Part shown: positions 1-11,226 of the stretch, in pieces | Numbering within the stretch: position 1 is the stretch's first letter | How the letters are laid out: the number at the start of each line of letters is the position of its first letter | DNA from: Nipponacmea schrenckii | Taxonomy: Eukaryota > Mollusca > Gastropoda > Lottiidae | Length of the DNA stretch: 64,000 bases | Reading direction: 5' to 3' | Assembly: GCA_030562195.1 (NCBI GenBank) | Contig: JAUJPP010000003.1 | Location: 12,803,398-12,867,397, forward strand | Notes under the pieces: generated by a model | The model's database searches: none | The model's input: only the letters and a program-made list of their open reading frames with translations | What the model was told of the DNA's origin: nothing | Program-made: the position numbers and the translations under genes

Positions 1-2670
1 GGTACTATTGGTTCGGGCTTGTCTTTACATATCATATAATACTCTGGGATTTCACAAAACTCATAATCTTCTTCACCTGGCTTGGATTCTGAAACTAATT
101 CATTATAAATTTTTTAAAGGTGTCACTGAAGACGATACTGATAATGATAATATTCATTTGTAAAGCGCTAAATGTCTACATCACTGAGGGGCAGTCATTT
201 TTCTACTCTAAACTCTCATTTTATTGCAGTCCTATGTTTCAGGCTAAAGCTTTTCTTGATTAGTGACTGCAGTGCACAAGACTGGTAAAGCTTACTCTAA
301 GTATTTGTATATGTCATATAATATGATATAATTTGATGATTTTTCTGACTTTAAGGTCTATATTACAAGTAATTTAACATGCTAACAATTTACTTAACAA
401 TAGTGAACTCAACTTTAACCCTGTGCCAGTGCCTTCTGTTGAACAGTAACTTGTTACTTTCAACCACCCTAATCTCGAACCATGAGTACTTACCCAGTTT
501 TATAAGATGTCGCAAAAGATAATTGTTTATTCGTATATTTTTCATTAGTTTGTTGATTCTACCTTTCTTAAGAATGAACTATGTAATTTTGTGTACTTAC
601 GCTTGGCACATTTTATCTCTGATGTTTTTTCTGGGATAACCTCTGATACTTTCTCAGGAAAATCTTTCTTTTGTCTATATTTTCTGTTTTTAGAAAGTGG
701 TATAAAGTAATGATAAATGTAGCTGTACAAGTGTTAAACAATATACATCATAATACAAAATTATCCTAATTTTATTGAAAGTTGACATTTTTGACAAGTT
801 TAATGCAGCCATTTCGGCATCTTAGATAAATTTCTTTAAGCTATTATATGTAGGACTTTGTGAGAATAATAATATTCAAAGTCAAATGTTTTACCAATAT
901 TCAGGTGTAAGTAAATCAGAAAAAAATTCTTTTAGACACCCGGAGTCATTACAGTCATTACCTACATAATATGCATGTATGCTCAACTTCCCAAACTATA
1001 CAGCATCTGACATTTAAAGTGGATGGGTATAAATTTTTCTTGATGATCATTTTATCATTATCTTTTCAAAAGTAATTATCATAGTCAGTAAGTAGGTCAA
1101 TGAAAGAAAGTGAAATGAGTTGTCTTAAGTAATAACAGACTACAGACCTTAAAGTTGTTATGTATAATAAAAATAAGTAAAAACTATAATATAAAGTACC
1201 TGTAGAATATAACGTAAAATAGTATTGAAAAAAGTATCATCGTGGTACCAATTACAGTTAATATCAACCCGATATTGATACCTGAAAAATGGATATAACT
1301 AGATACATTTTTAGAATGTAGACCACCTGTATTACTGCTTATTATATCTATGCAATAAATGAATTAGATGAATATTTTAAGACTTACAATTTGTAACTTT
1401 CAAGTGATTCTTATGAAATAAAGATTACTATAAAAACTTGTTAAAAATCTTAATAGTGAGAGTGAAAATGCTTTCTTTTGAAAGTTAGGATGCTAGTACT
1501 TTAAAGACTTTTTATAAAAAAGCTGTATGACGACCTAATGACACTATAAATACAAAATATTTAAATATCTTACCACTTGTCTTATTGTTGGTTTTATCGA
1601 CAGGGACAGGAAGTGGTATTTGATCATTTAAAGTGGAGTTTTCCTTCTCTATTTCCACCATACTAGGATGTGTAATTTCAGTTGATTTATATGTACACGT
1701 TAATTTTATATCTAAGAAAAAAAAAAATGAAACAGAATATTAATTGTTTGTGTGATTCATTATATATCAGACATTGAGCTCCAAGATAAATGCAAATATA
1801 TATAGGAATGATGAGCGATATTGATTCTCAATTTTTCTATGGTATAAATTTATTAATCTATGTACCATACAGATCATTTTAGGGATTATATAAAATTCAA
1901 AGGCAATATATAAACAATGATTGTTGGCAAAGTTTTTGGTAGATATTTGATATAACACAATAAAGTCATAACATGGGTTGATAAATGTAAAATTTCAGGT
2001 TTAAAATGAATACTACTTACCAAATTCATCATTTTTTTTCTTAATGACTTTAATTAGAAATTGTGCTATACCACCATTTTCAGTAAACTTTATTGTGCCA
2101 TTATTTGATATTCTGAAAGAACATTTGTCTTGAACAGAACATTTGGATGTACCTGCAGCCTTATAGTCCATCTTTTTGTTTGTGTCATGATCAGAAACAT
2201 GTAGAGTAGTGTTTTCTGTGTTAATAAGTGTTAAATGTTGGATCTCAATTTTTGTTTTGATACTGTTACCAATGATATGACAAGAACACTCATGTTGTTT
2301 TAAACTTGTTTGAGAAAAATCATCATGGTATATGAAGAAAGTATCATTTAAAGTTTGATTTATATCACTACATATAGGTATGATATTATCTTCCAGGCCT
2401 ACAATAAAAAAACAAAAACTGTCATTTTAAATTACATATGTATTTATATGTGCAGATGTAAATTCACATTTCTACTTGCAGAATTTTCTATGAACAAATA
2501 TTATTCAAAAAATATTGGCCTAGACACATTTCTGTGACCTCAGTGATATATCATAAACTGCTTCCTTTTACTAATTACCATGAAAATGCTTAAAAATATA
2601 TGATGAAAATACCTGATGATATATTCCAAGATAAAGTTGATAACAGATGTAATAAGGATGTATAATCCAT
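1..2670 (-). CDS. Single-pass membrane protein with CUB-like ectodomain (3' end cut by window)
   Basis: Six minus-strand exons join in one frame: 2613-2670, 2021-2398, 1574-1711, 1200-1281, 601-683 and 88-1, the last running off the window. All seen junctions are GT-AG and the phase is kept throughout, giving about 275 residues. Exon 1 encodes a signal peptide starting MDYTSLLHLLSTLSW. Exon 2 encodes an extracellular domain of about 126 residues with spaced cysteines and N-glycosylation sequons; the pattern CSCHIIG followed by alternating hydrophobic strands resembles CUB-type folds, which is an inference. Exon 3 is a Thr/Ser/Pro-containing stalk. Exon 4 is a transmembrane helix (GLILTVIGTTMILFSILFYV). 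Exons 5 and 6 are cytoplasmic, charged, with tyrosines in EIPEYY. I do not recognise the family. It may be a receptor or adhesion protein, and it probably lies antisense within an ASCC3 intron. Confidence 0.7.
411..475. repeat. 64-bp dispersed repeat, copy 1
   Basis: The stretch beginning AACTTTAACCCTGTGCCAGT recurs with few changes at 54875-54938 near the right end of the Maverick. It contains a near-palindrome around AGTAACTTGTTACT. It lies in the last intron seen of the minus-strand membrane gene. It is probably a fragment of an interspersed element whose full form is not in the window. Confidence 0.5.
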
Positions 2671-3499
2671 GATTAACAGTGAAACAATAAAACTAAACAA
2701 GGAATTAACTGTAGATATTATACTTCCTACATGTATAGTACTCAGAAATACACAGGATGGGAGTTTCTATTCTATTGTATTCAATTTCTATATCCTTCTA
2801 ATAATTACCATTGTGATATAACACACTGTTATAAAAACACAAATAGAATGAAATACAAATGTTCAAGGAATGGAGTAGAACTTAGTTTAGCTGTCTTTCA
2901 TGATAAAAGTAATATGAATAAGGCATGGTTTTGAATGAGAGGGCAGACTAGGGCTATTGATAATAATGACAATGATAACGCAAAATAATGTTATTCATTG
3001 ATAAATTTCGACGTCACGAAATTCCCTGTCAACGTAATTTCGACTTTAATTTCCAATATAATAAAATATTCACTTCGAGACTACTTTGATTGACTGCAAC
3101 CTAGCTGTAAACAAACATGGTGGCCCCATGGCGGCCATCTTTTTTCTCATTTTTTTTGACTACCAGTGGTGCAAAATTCTTCTGATGCATATACATGTTA
3201 CCCTAAGAGAGAGCTTTGCTCTCGACAGCTTCGCCGTCGAGAGAGCTGCGCTCTCATATTTACCCATTGATACATATGGGCATATGAATTAACATATTTG
3301 ATTCAGAGTTTATTTTTTATAAATACATTAGATTTTGAGAAGCCTACAGAAGAAAGCATATATCAATTCATAATTCTGTGTTATTGCTGAATTGTCAAAA
3401 GCAATAATCGTTTTTGGTTTTAATCAAACATTTTTCTGGTTTCCCTATCCCTTAAGGTAATATTTGCCTTTCTATATATTTACTTTTTTCTGTTTTCAG
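2671..3499. other. Non-coding stretch between nested gene and first visible ASCC3 exon
   Basis: I searched both strands for further ASCC3 exons coding for the residues before YYNLEN and saw none. Apart from a compact hairpin cluster at 3207-3255, nothing is recognisable. It holds the promoter side of the minus-strand membrane gene and is probably intronic for ASCC3. Confidence 0.5.
3207..3255. repeat. Triple stem-loop cluster
   Basis: Three hairpins follow one another: GAGAGC-TTT-GCTCTC, then CTCGAC-AGCTTCGCC-GTCGAG, then GAGAGC-TGC-GCTCTC. Neighbouring stems share bases. It is much more GC-rich than its surroundings. Function unknown; it may be the core of a small foldback element. Confidence 0.6.
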
Positions 3500-6400
3500 T
3501 TACTACAATTTAGAAAATACAGACTTTGATAGCATTAACAAGTTTTTATCATGTTTGGTGGAGAAAGCTTTAATGGAATTAAGATGTTCATATTGTATAG
3601 AAATAGGAGAGGTATGTGTTGTGATTATTTTTAATATATATGTATGTATTTATATTCAGGAATATCACTGAAGCGGAATGATATAAGGTCCTATTCTCGT
3701 ATTTTACCTGATATATTACCCCTATTTATATGTGAAAATTGTTTTTATATTGTAGGATAATTGTGTTTTAATATTGTATATTGTAGGATAATCATGTTTT
3801 TATATTGTAGGATGATAATTGTGTTTTTATATTGTAGTATAATTGTGTTTCTAATATTGTAAGCTGATAATTGTGTTTTAATATTGTAGGATTATTGTGT
3901 TTTAATAAATGTATATTGTAAGATGATAATTGTGCTTTTATATTGTAGGATAATTTTGTTTTAATATAGTATATTATAACATGATAATTGTGTTTTTATA
4001 TTGCAGGATAATTGTGCTATTGAATCATTAACATTAGGTAAAATCTCGTCCTATTATTATCTGAATCATAATACTGTCAGAATGTTTTGTGATGAATTGA
4101 GACCAGATTCAACCATTCCAGATTTGATTGAGATATTGGCTGTAAGTAAGGCATATATTTCATACTGGATGCTTTGATATAGTCTTTTAATACTCATTAC
4201 ATTTTTGCTTTTGAGTATGATAAAAATCTTTTGGCTCACTTTATAAATAACTGATGTAAAAACCCTGAAATGATTTGTGCTAAGGTCAGCAGCCATATGC
4301 TATAATCAAACATACATATATACGCCGAGCTCAGCTAGTTTCCACACGGATTCCGGTGGTTTCTTTCAATAATACATTTACTTAAGAAGTTTTTTCCGCT
4401 GGAACAATTGTCCAGGGTCATGTAGCAACCCCCTTTTCTGTCAAAACCGATGTCAACGCTGCCATGAATTATTCAGAAAATCTCAAATCGTCTAGAATTT
4501 TTTTGTGGCGAATGATATTGAACCCTTATAATAAGGGAGATAACCACACTACCTCGTCTGGTCGTACAAAATGCTTTACAATGGGCCAGATTGTCCAGCT
4601 GAATATTTAGTCATGCCGAAATCGGCACTCTTTTTCTGTTGAAATTACTCTAACATACATCTGAAAATCACTCCGACTAAATTACGATTATTTCCCAAAT
4701 CGTGTAAATCCCCGTTAAAGAGTAGCAACGGACCTAGATAATCGAGGCTAGTAGTGTAAAGCAGTCACCAGAAATACACAAAGATGGCGTATTGCCGGAA
4801 ATATGAAGTTCGTAAAAAAAAGACAAAAAAGACGAGAAATTAAAAAATATAGCTTCTCATACTATCATACCCAACCGAAATTGGCAAGATGTGTCCCAGT
4901 TTTTGCCGGTGTGGCGGTGCCTGAGAACCAAGACACTTGTTTTTTGTGGCCTTAGTTTGGTTTTGATGACATGTCTCTTTAATGTTTGTCAAATTTTAAT
5001 TCTGACCTACATGTTTTAACCAATCAAATGTCTGACCCTTTTAGCACTGGTATTTTGTGATTCGCACATTTAGATTTTTAATTAGATTGTTTCAATATAA
5101 TTATTTTAAAGCATGATTTTAATCATTTTGTTTTGTCTTTATTTTAGAATGCTACAGAATATGCTCAACTTCCAGTACGTCATAATGAAGATCAGATTAA
5201 CAGGTATGTCATTACTTAACCACTCAATTTTGTTTTCATATTTAAGAGTTGATCTATAAATTACTGTATGAATTACTGTAATCCTAATATTTCAAACATG
5301 ATGACAATATATAAAAAAGATAAAGACCTGTTTGCTTGTGTTCGAAATCAATTTTACTAACCCTAGTTACTTCCCTTTATTTAAAATTTTTTGTTATTGT
5401 TTACATTTTTTTTAGTGATTTAGCTCAAAGAGTTCCACTGGAAGTAAACCCACATTCATATGACTCATCACATACTAAAGCAAATATTTTACTACAAGCT
5501 CATTTTTGTCAGATACAACTTCCTTCTACAGATTATCATACTGATACTAAATCTGTTTTAGATCAAGCTATACGTATATTACAGGTAATTACTGTTCTTT
5601 TTAAAATTAAACAATGGCTTAGTTAATGCAGTAAATCTGGTATCAACAGATTAGCAATCTAATAACTAGAACTTTTTTATTTGAAGCTGATTTTTGGAAA
5701 TTTATTACATTATATAGATATTTAAATAATGATATTTTATAGGCTATGTTAGATGTTAGTGCTGATCAAGGATGGCTAATAACTTCTTTGCAAGTTATAG
5801 TATTAATACAAATGATTATACAAGGACGCTGGTACCACGATAGTACTTTGTTACAATTGCCATGTATTACACCATATCATATTTATTGTTTTAGGTAGGT
5901 GTTGTATAACTTGTACATGTATTCTCAAAACGATTTTAACAAATATCACAGGTTAATTAATAGATTATCATGTAACTGCAGTTTAAATGTACACTAACAA
6001 TCAACAAATATAATGATATTTCATATAATAGACAACAATTATTATGGATATAGACTTCTATTTATTAATTCAAACACAACGTTTCATTACACATACAGGT
6101 AACGTTATCAAGTGATAAACCATAACAAGGTGCAATAACTATATATGTATATCTTGGAAGCCAAACTTAACAACTCAGTAAAACAAACTTGATTATAAGG
6201 GATTACCAATGATTAAATGTGCTCTGTTAAATAATTATAAGATCAAATAGATTAACAGCAATGTAGATTAGAGCACATTATGATTGGATGGATAGCAATA
6301 ACAGTAAGGCTGGATGGGCTATTAAATGAGGATTATTAATAACAACAAGAATCATACAATTTCCCAACAGTCGCTTATGTAGTGGCCAGTATCTCTGTTC

Positions 6401-9247
6401 ATGTTTGGTTTATTTCTCTTAATTTCAATGGCTTCTCTGATGGTTCTATTTTTCCATTTTGGGAGATTAGTAGCTAATATAGTGGGTTTAGACCAATTTA
6501 TACTGTGGGTCGGGTTATTTTTTATATGTTCTGCAATGGCTGATTTAAGATATTCCCCTTTCTGTGTCGCTGTTTTATGTTCTTTCATTCTGACAGATAA
6601 TGGTCTGGATGTCTCCCCAATATAGCTTCCATTACAGCTGCAATGTACTTCATATACAATATCTCGAGGGTCTGAGGTTGGTTTACCTAATCGGCCATTG
6701 GCTTTAAGTAATGTCTGTAGGGTTTTACCACTGCTGAATGTGACGTCTATATCAGTTTCCCTCTGGATAAACCGTTTGATCTGGTAACTGAGCGGGCCAA
6801 TAAACGGGATCTTAATAGTTAAAGGTCTGGCGTTCTTTATGGATTGTGGTGGCTTGCAGGTATGAGTCAGGGTCTGCTTAATCGTTCTGTCAACTAGTTT
6901 CTGTGGGTAGTCATTATTGGTAATTAATGCTTTCTTGATGTGATTAATTTCAGTTCTTAAGTTTTCTTCATTGTTGCAAATAACTTTTGCTCTTCTGGTT
7001 AAGGTTGTTATTATGCCTGTTTTAATTTTATGGTGATGATTGTATATGAAGTACATTGCAGCTGTAATGGAAGCTATATTGGGGAGACATCCAGACCATT
7101 ATCTGTCAGAATGAAAGAACATAAAACAGCGACACAGAAAGGGGAATATCTTAAATCAGCCATTGCAGAACATATAAAAAAAAAAAAAATAACCCGACCC
7201 ACAGTATAAATTGGTCTAAACCCACTATATTAGCTACTAATCTCCCAAAATGGAAAAATAGAACCATCAGAGAAGCCATTGAAATTAAGAGAAATAAACC
7301 AAACATGAACAGAGATACTGGCCACTACATAAGCGACTGTTGGGAAATTGTATGATTCTTGTTGTTATTAATAATCCTCATTTAATAGCCCATCCAGCCT
7401 TACTGTTATTGCTATCCATCCAATCATAATGTGCTCTAATCTACATTGCTGTTAATCTATTTGATCTTATAATTATTTAACAGAGCACATTTAATCATTG
7501 GTAATCCCTTATAATCAAGTTTGTTTTACTGAGTTGTTAAGTTTGGCTTCCAAGATATACATATATAGTTATTGCACCTTGTTATGGTTTATCACTTGAT
7601 AACGTTACCTGTATGTGTAATGAAACGTGTTTGAATTAATAAATAGAAGTCTATATCCATAATAATTGTTGTCTATTAATGTGCTGTGATACTTCTAAAT
7701 GTCGTTCAAGGATTATATTTCATATATGTTAATGAATGTTTTTTTTCCACAGACCACAGAGTGGTGGCGGTGCCAAAAAGAAAGGATATCCAGATATAAA
7801 AGCACCAATAGAAACACTACCAGAATTAATGTCAGTTTGTGATGGAAAATTTGAACATTTATCAACCATGTTAGAAGGTGAACTGAATGCAAATGATATC
7901 AATCAGGTATGTAAAATTATCTTGGTACTAATTGTGAGAACTTAAAGTTTGATAAAATAGTAAGTTGTGAAACCTTTTGATTGTATATTACTTTAAATGT
8001 GAACTTAAATCTTCATGGTTCTGTAAGCATTTAGCATTTCACTAAGACCTGTAATGTTCACAGGAGAAACATGATATGAGGTTCGAGTACTATGAAATTA
8101 ACCTAATAGAGTTATATTTGACATGATATATTGCTGGTTATTTTAGGTCTATAATGCTCTGTCTCAACTACCACAAATAAATGTAGATATATCTATCAAA
8201 GGATGGTGGACTGGTCAAACTACACAGATAGAAAAATCTTTTAATACACGTCATAAAGGTCTGTTTTATTCAGTATATAACAAAAAGAATAAAAATTAAT
8301 GTATCAATTTCAATCAGGGATTACATATTATTAAGTCATAAAGGTCTGTTTTATTCAGTATATAATAAAAAGAATAAAAATTAATGTATCAATTTCAATC
8401 AGGGATTACATATTATTAACATGGTTATACTGGCCAGTTACATTGTTTTGAAAAATATTGGTATTTGATTGTGGCATAGGTCACGATGATAAAAAGCAAC
8501 CAGTCAATCAAATGTGAAAAACCATTAAAGACCTCTATACTTAGAATCGGAAAAAGAATAGCTAATTTCTAGTTTTAGCTCATTATCAATATTTTAGGTG
8601 GAAGGCGTAAAGATGAAGATTGGATACAAGTCCACGCAGATCAAGAATATGCTTTACATATTAAATTGTATAGAAATAAAAAAGCTAAGGTAACTTATTT
8701 TCATCTTAAATATACATGTAGAAAATTCAAAATACACTGTTAGATTGATATTCTAGACATTATTTCATTTGACACACCTGAATGTGTAAATTGCTTTTTT
8801 GTGTAACTTTTGAAACATATTTATGAGATTTTAGGTATGCCCTTTAAAAAAAACCCCCTGATTTTGGTTGTTTTTTTTCTCTAGAGAGGAGATAGTAAAG
8901 TGTGTATGAGTAGATTTCCTAAACCTAAAGATGAAGGTTGGATGATTATAGTAGGTGATGTAGAATCTAAAGAAGTACTAGCGTTAAAACGTATTGGTTA
9001 TAATCGAGGACAGACAACAGTGAATCTGGCTTTATCTACACCAGAGACTACAGGCCGTGTTATTTATACTGTCTATATTATGAGTGATTCATACCTAGGT
9101 TTAGATCAGCAATACGACCTATGTTTAGATGTTATACCATCAGATATTGAAGCTCAAGTCAATACAGAACTTCAAGATGAATTGAGTGATTTAAACTTTG
9201 ATGACATATCTAAAAAAACTCTTGTCTTAAAAACCTGCGAGGACTGA
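3500..9247 (+). CDS. ASCC3: ASCC3 helicase, C-terminal Sec63-domain portion (5' exons outside window)
   Basis: Nine plus-strand exons read through in frame: 3500-3611, 4007-4141, 5148-5203, 5416-5584, 5743-5894, 7753-7906, 8147-8258, 8598-8689 and 8885-9247, ending in TGA. They encode about 448 residues matching the C-terminal Sec63 domain of activating signal cointegrator 1 complex subunit 3. Landmarks are YYNLENTDFDSINKFLS, LPVRHNEDQIN, NPHSYDSSHTKA, KSVLDQAIRILQAMLDVSADQ, QGRWYHDS, HADQEY, RFPKPKDEGW and the end motif SDSYLGLDQQYDL. ASCC3 is a Ski2-like dual-cassette DNA/RNA helicase of the ASCC complex, acting in alkylation repair and in splitting collided ribosomes. The helicase cassettes must lie left of the window. 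No stops or shifts are seen, so I read it as the live 3' end rather than a pseudogene. Confidence 0.93.
3745..4006 (+). repeat. Intronic minisatellite made of the ASCC3 3' splice site
   Basis: About nine imperfect units of roughly 27-35 bp, each reading like TTTTTATATTGTAG followed by GATAATTGTG, end exactly at the true acceptor TATTGCAG and the exon start GATAATTGTGCTATTG. Each unit therefore repeats the polypyrimidine tract, the AG and the first ten or so exon bases. See findings. Confidence 0.75.
4142..5147 (+). other. ASCC3 intron with an unidentified higher-GC insert
   Basis: The part from about 4320 to 4965 has a different base composition from the flanking AT-rich intron, beginning near CGCCGAGCTCAGCTAG and ending near GGTGTGGCGGTGCCTGAG. 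I find no reading frame, terminal repeats or target duplication I can defend. It may be an old non-coding mobile element. Confidence 0.3.
6352..7056 (-). pseudogene. Penelope-like GIY-YIG endonuclease fragment
   Basis: A 234-codon frame ends in the GIY-YIG nuclease of Penelope-like elements. Visible motifs are VYEVHC...SYIGETSRPLSVRMKEHK, with the YIG block and conserved Arg, then NWSKPTILA and IREAIEIKR, with the downstream acidic residue. Upstream come the linker segments that normally join the reverse transcriptase to the nuclease (IPFIGPLSYQIKRF). The reverse transcriptase itself is missing, so this is a truncated remnant. The first few codons come from the junction with the inverted second copy. 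Confidence 0.85.
7042..7353 (+). pseudogene. Second, frameshifted GIY-YIG fragment
   Basis: This is the inverted copy of the last ~100 codons of the preceding nuclease. An A-run has grown to 14 bases in place of the six in the other copy (around 7178-7191), which breaks the frame in the middle. The C-terminus CWEIV followed by a stop is preserved. Confidence 0.8.
8251..8420 (+). repeat. 85-bp tandem duplication covering the ASCC3 exon 7 donor
   Basis: Positions 8251-8335 and 8336-8420 are nearly identical (AACAAAAAG against AATAAAAAG). The unit begins TCATAAAGGTCTGTTTTATT, so it copies the last eight exon bases and the 5' splice site. Use of the second donor would read into an in-frame stop. 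Confidence 0.9.
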
Positions 9248-11226
9248 AAATCATGTACAAATTTGTTTATGCTTTTGGTATTGGTATTAGAAAATTTAAC
9301 TTAATAGGGCTTAAATGCCTATGAAATTATTCCCTTTTTTCAATGTAGAAATGTGCAGTATGAATTGAGAATGCAATTATTCTTAAGTAAATCATGTAAA
9401 AGTAAAAGAATGATTTTGGGTGAATACACACGATGTGATAGACTGGTTTAATAATGTAATTTTTACGTATTTCGACTTTGGCGAAAACGTATTGTAATCG
9501 TTCGGATTATTTTATTTTTTTTTTTTGTAATTCTTGGATGAGTTTGCAGACAAACTGGTAAAAGGTGCAGAAATTCTAAATCTACAGTTGATCTTAGAAT
9601 GATTTCTATTATCAAATAAAACAAAACCGGAAGTTTTATCTCTGACAGGAAGTGAGAACCGGAAGTTCAGTTTTTTTTGCTTTAGCAAGTTTATTTTCAG
9701 ATCGATTTTGACCGGATTTTCAGATTTGAAAACTTCAATGTATTTGTCAACTAACAATTATAGGTATTATGCAATTAGGTCAAATATTTTACCCACGATT
9801 TGCAATTCAATATTCAAGGGTCATCGGCAAAAATTTCAGACCGTGATTTCTCCTTTAATATAAATGGTAAAATTTTGAAACTTTACCAGTTGATAGGCGA
9901 TATGATTATAATTTTTGAAAAAATGTGAAAAAAAAAATTCCACTTCCGGTTTAGCCTCAAATGACGTAATTACGTAACTTCCGGTCTATAACTGCTAGGT
10001 GAAAAGTGAAAACTGTTTTATAAATAACTTGTCAATAGTAATTGATTTGACCTAAATAATTAGGTCAAGCTGCCATATCGGCCGCCATTTTGAATTTTCG
10101 TTACAATTCTTAAATCCGAAATTCAGACACTACTGATAGACCGATTTTGATGAAATTTAGCACATAGATACAATGGATCATTATCTACCTTTTCTTGGAG
10201 ACCGATTTTCAAATTTCGTATTTTCTTTCGAATTATTTAAATTTCGATTTTTTCAAAATTAGGTCACTTTAACGGGTACGGAAGGTGTGACCCACTTAAT
10301 CTATGACCTTGAAAATTAGGTCAAATAATATTCAATAAATTGTCTACGAGTAGATATTTTTTAATTTGGCTTACTTAAAAAATTCATAGAGATAAGTGTA
10401 CTTAAATACAGCAAAAATTGATAATTTTCATATTTTCGCCTTCATTAACCGTTACGGAAGGTGTGACCTAATTATTTTATGACTTTGAAAACTAGGTCAA
10501 ATGATATTCAATATATTGTCTAGATGTAGGTCATTGCAAATTTAGCCTACATAATATTTTAAGGCTCTCGAAATACGTTCATAATTGTAAGCAATTCTAG
10601 TTTTGTTATTATAATTATTCAAATTTCAAACCTGATCAACTGTGATATGAAGTTCAAAAAGATCCTGGAAATAATATTGTTAAGGTTTTTTATCTTGTAT
10701 ATAAGTTGCTGTTTTGTTAAGAAATTACTATTAAACTATCATGTTTATCTGAACATTGTGGAAAATCATATACATGTATGTTAATGATATGAAATTGATA
10801 TAAAAAATGCTGTAATTGTCCATTGAATGAATACAAAAATTGTTATACTAAAAAAATAATTTATTTTTTTCTTCATGCTTACATATTGAAACAACAAGGA
10901 CCTTAATATATATTCTGAATAGAGGGCATGAATAAGAATTGTTTATTACTTTGTGGTAGGATATCAGAGTTTGACTGCGTGGGTGGCATAGGGAATATTT
11001 GGAAATGTCTTGATACAAAATCTAGCGACCCCTCAAATTTTCAAGAAACATTTTGAACACAGAATGTGTCACAGATCATTCCATACTAAATAGTTTAAAT
11101 ATTTACACTACAGTAGCTCCTATAAATTATGTTTGTAATTTTGAAATTAGTATATGATGAGCAAATTTTAATGCAATTAAAAAGCTAGTCAGCTGGAGTA
11201 AATATAAAATCTAATTTAATCTGGAT
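9248..11226. other. Intergenic, AT-rich, with diverged TAGGTCAAAT repeats
   Basis: This contains the ASCC3 3' untranslated region and then about 1 kb of low-complexity sequence with the motif TTAGGTCAAAT repeated several times. No convincing coding frame is seen on either strand. Confidence 0.5.
10268..10560. repeat. Diverged direct repeat, period about 174 bp
   Basis: Two units share TACGGAAGGTGTGACC, then AAANTAGGTCAAAT, ATATTCAAT and ATTGTCTA. Similarity is moderate, so the duplication is old. No coding capacity is seen. Confidence 0.6.

Larger units (their letters stand above)
6014..7680. mobile_element. Penelope-like element, two 5'-truncated copies head to head
   Basis: Positions 6014-7037 hold the 3' part of a Penelope-like retroelement on the minus strand. 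Positions 7038-7680 hold the last ~640 bp of the same element on the plus strand, nearly identical. The shared outer ends read TATCCATAATAATTGTTGTC. Both copies cover the GIY-YIG region and the 3' non-coding region. No reverse transcriptase is left. The pair lies in the ASCC3 intron between 5894 and 7753. Inverted or partial multimers are typical of Penelope-like insertions. In RNA the arms would fold into a long duplex. Confidence 0.8.

Noticed and set aside
6401..6625. 74-codon plus-strand frame
   Set aside because: Antisense shadow of the GIY-YIG fragment.
7038..7680. Complete transposon with terminal inverted repeats
   Set aside because: The symmetry comes from two head-to-head truncated Penelope copies, not from transposon termini; the arms are unequal and contain coding sequence.
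3500..9247. ASCC3 fragment as a pseudogene or truncated duplicate
   Set aside because: All nine exons are open, splice in phase and keep conserved motifs, so a live gene cut by the window edge is simpler.
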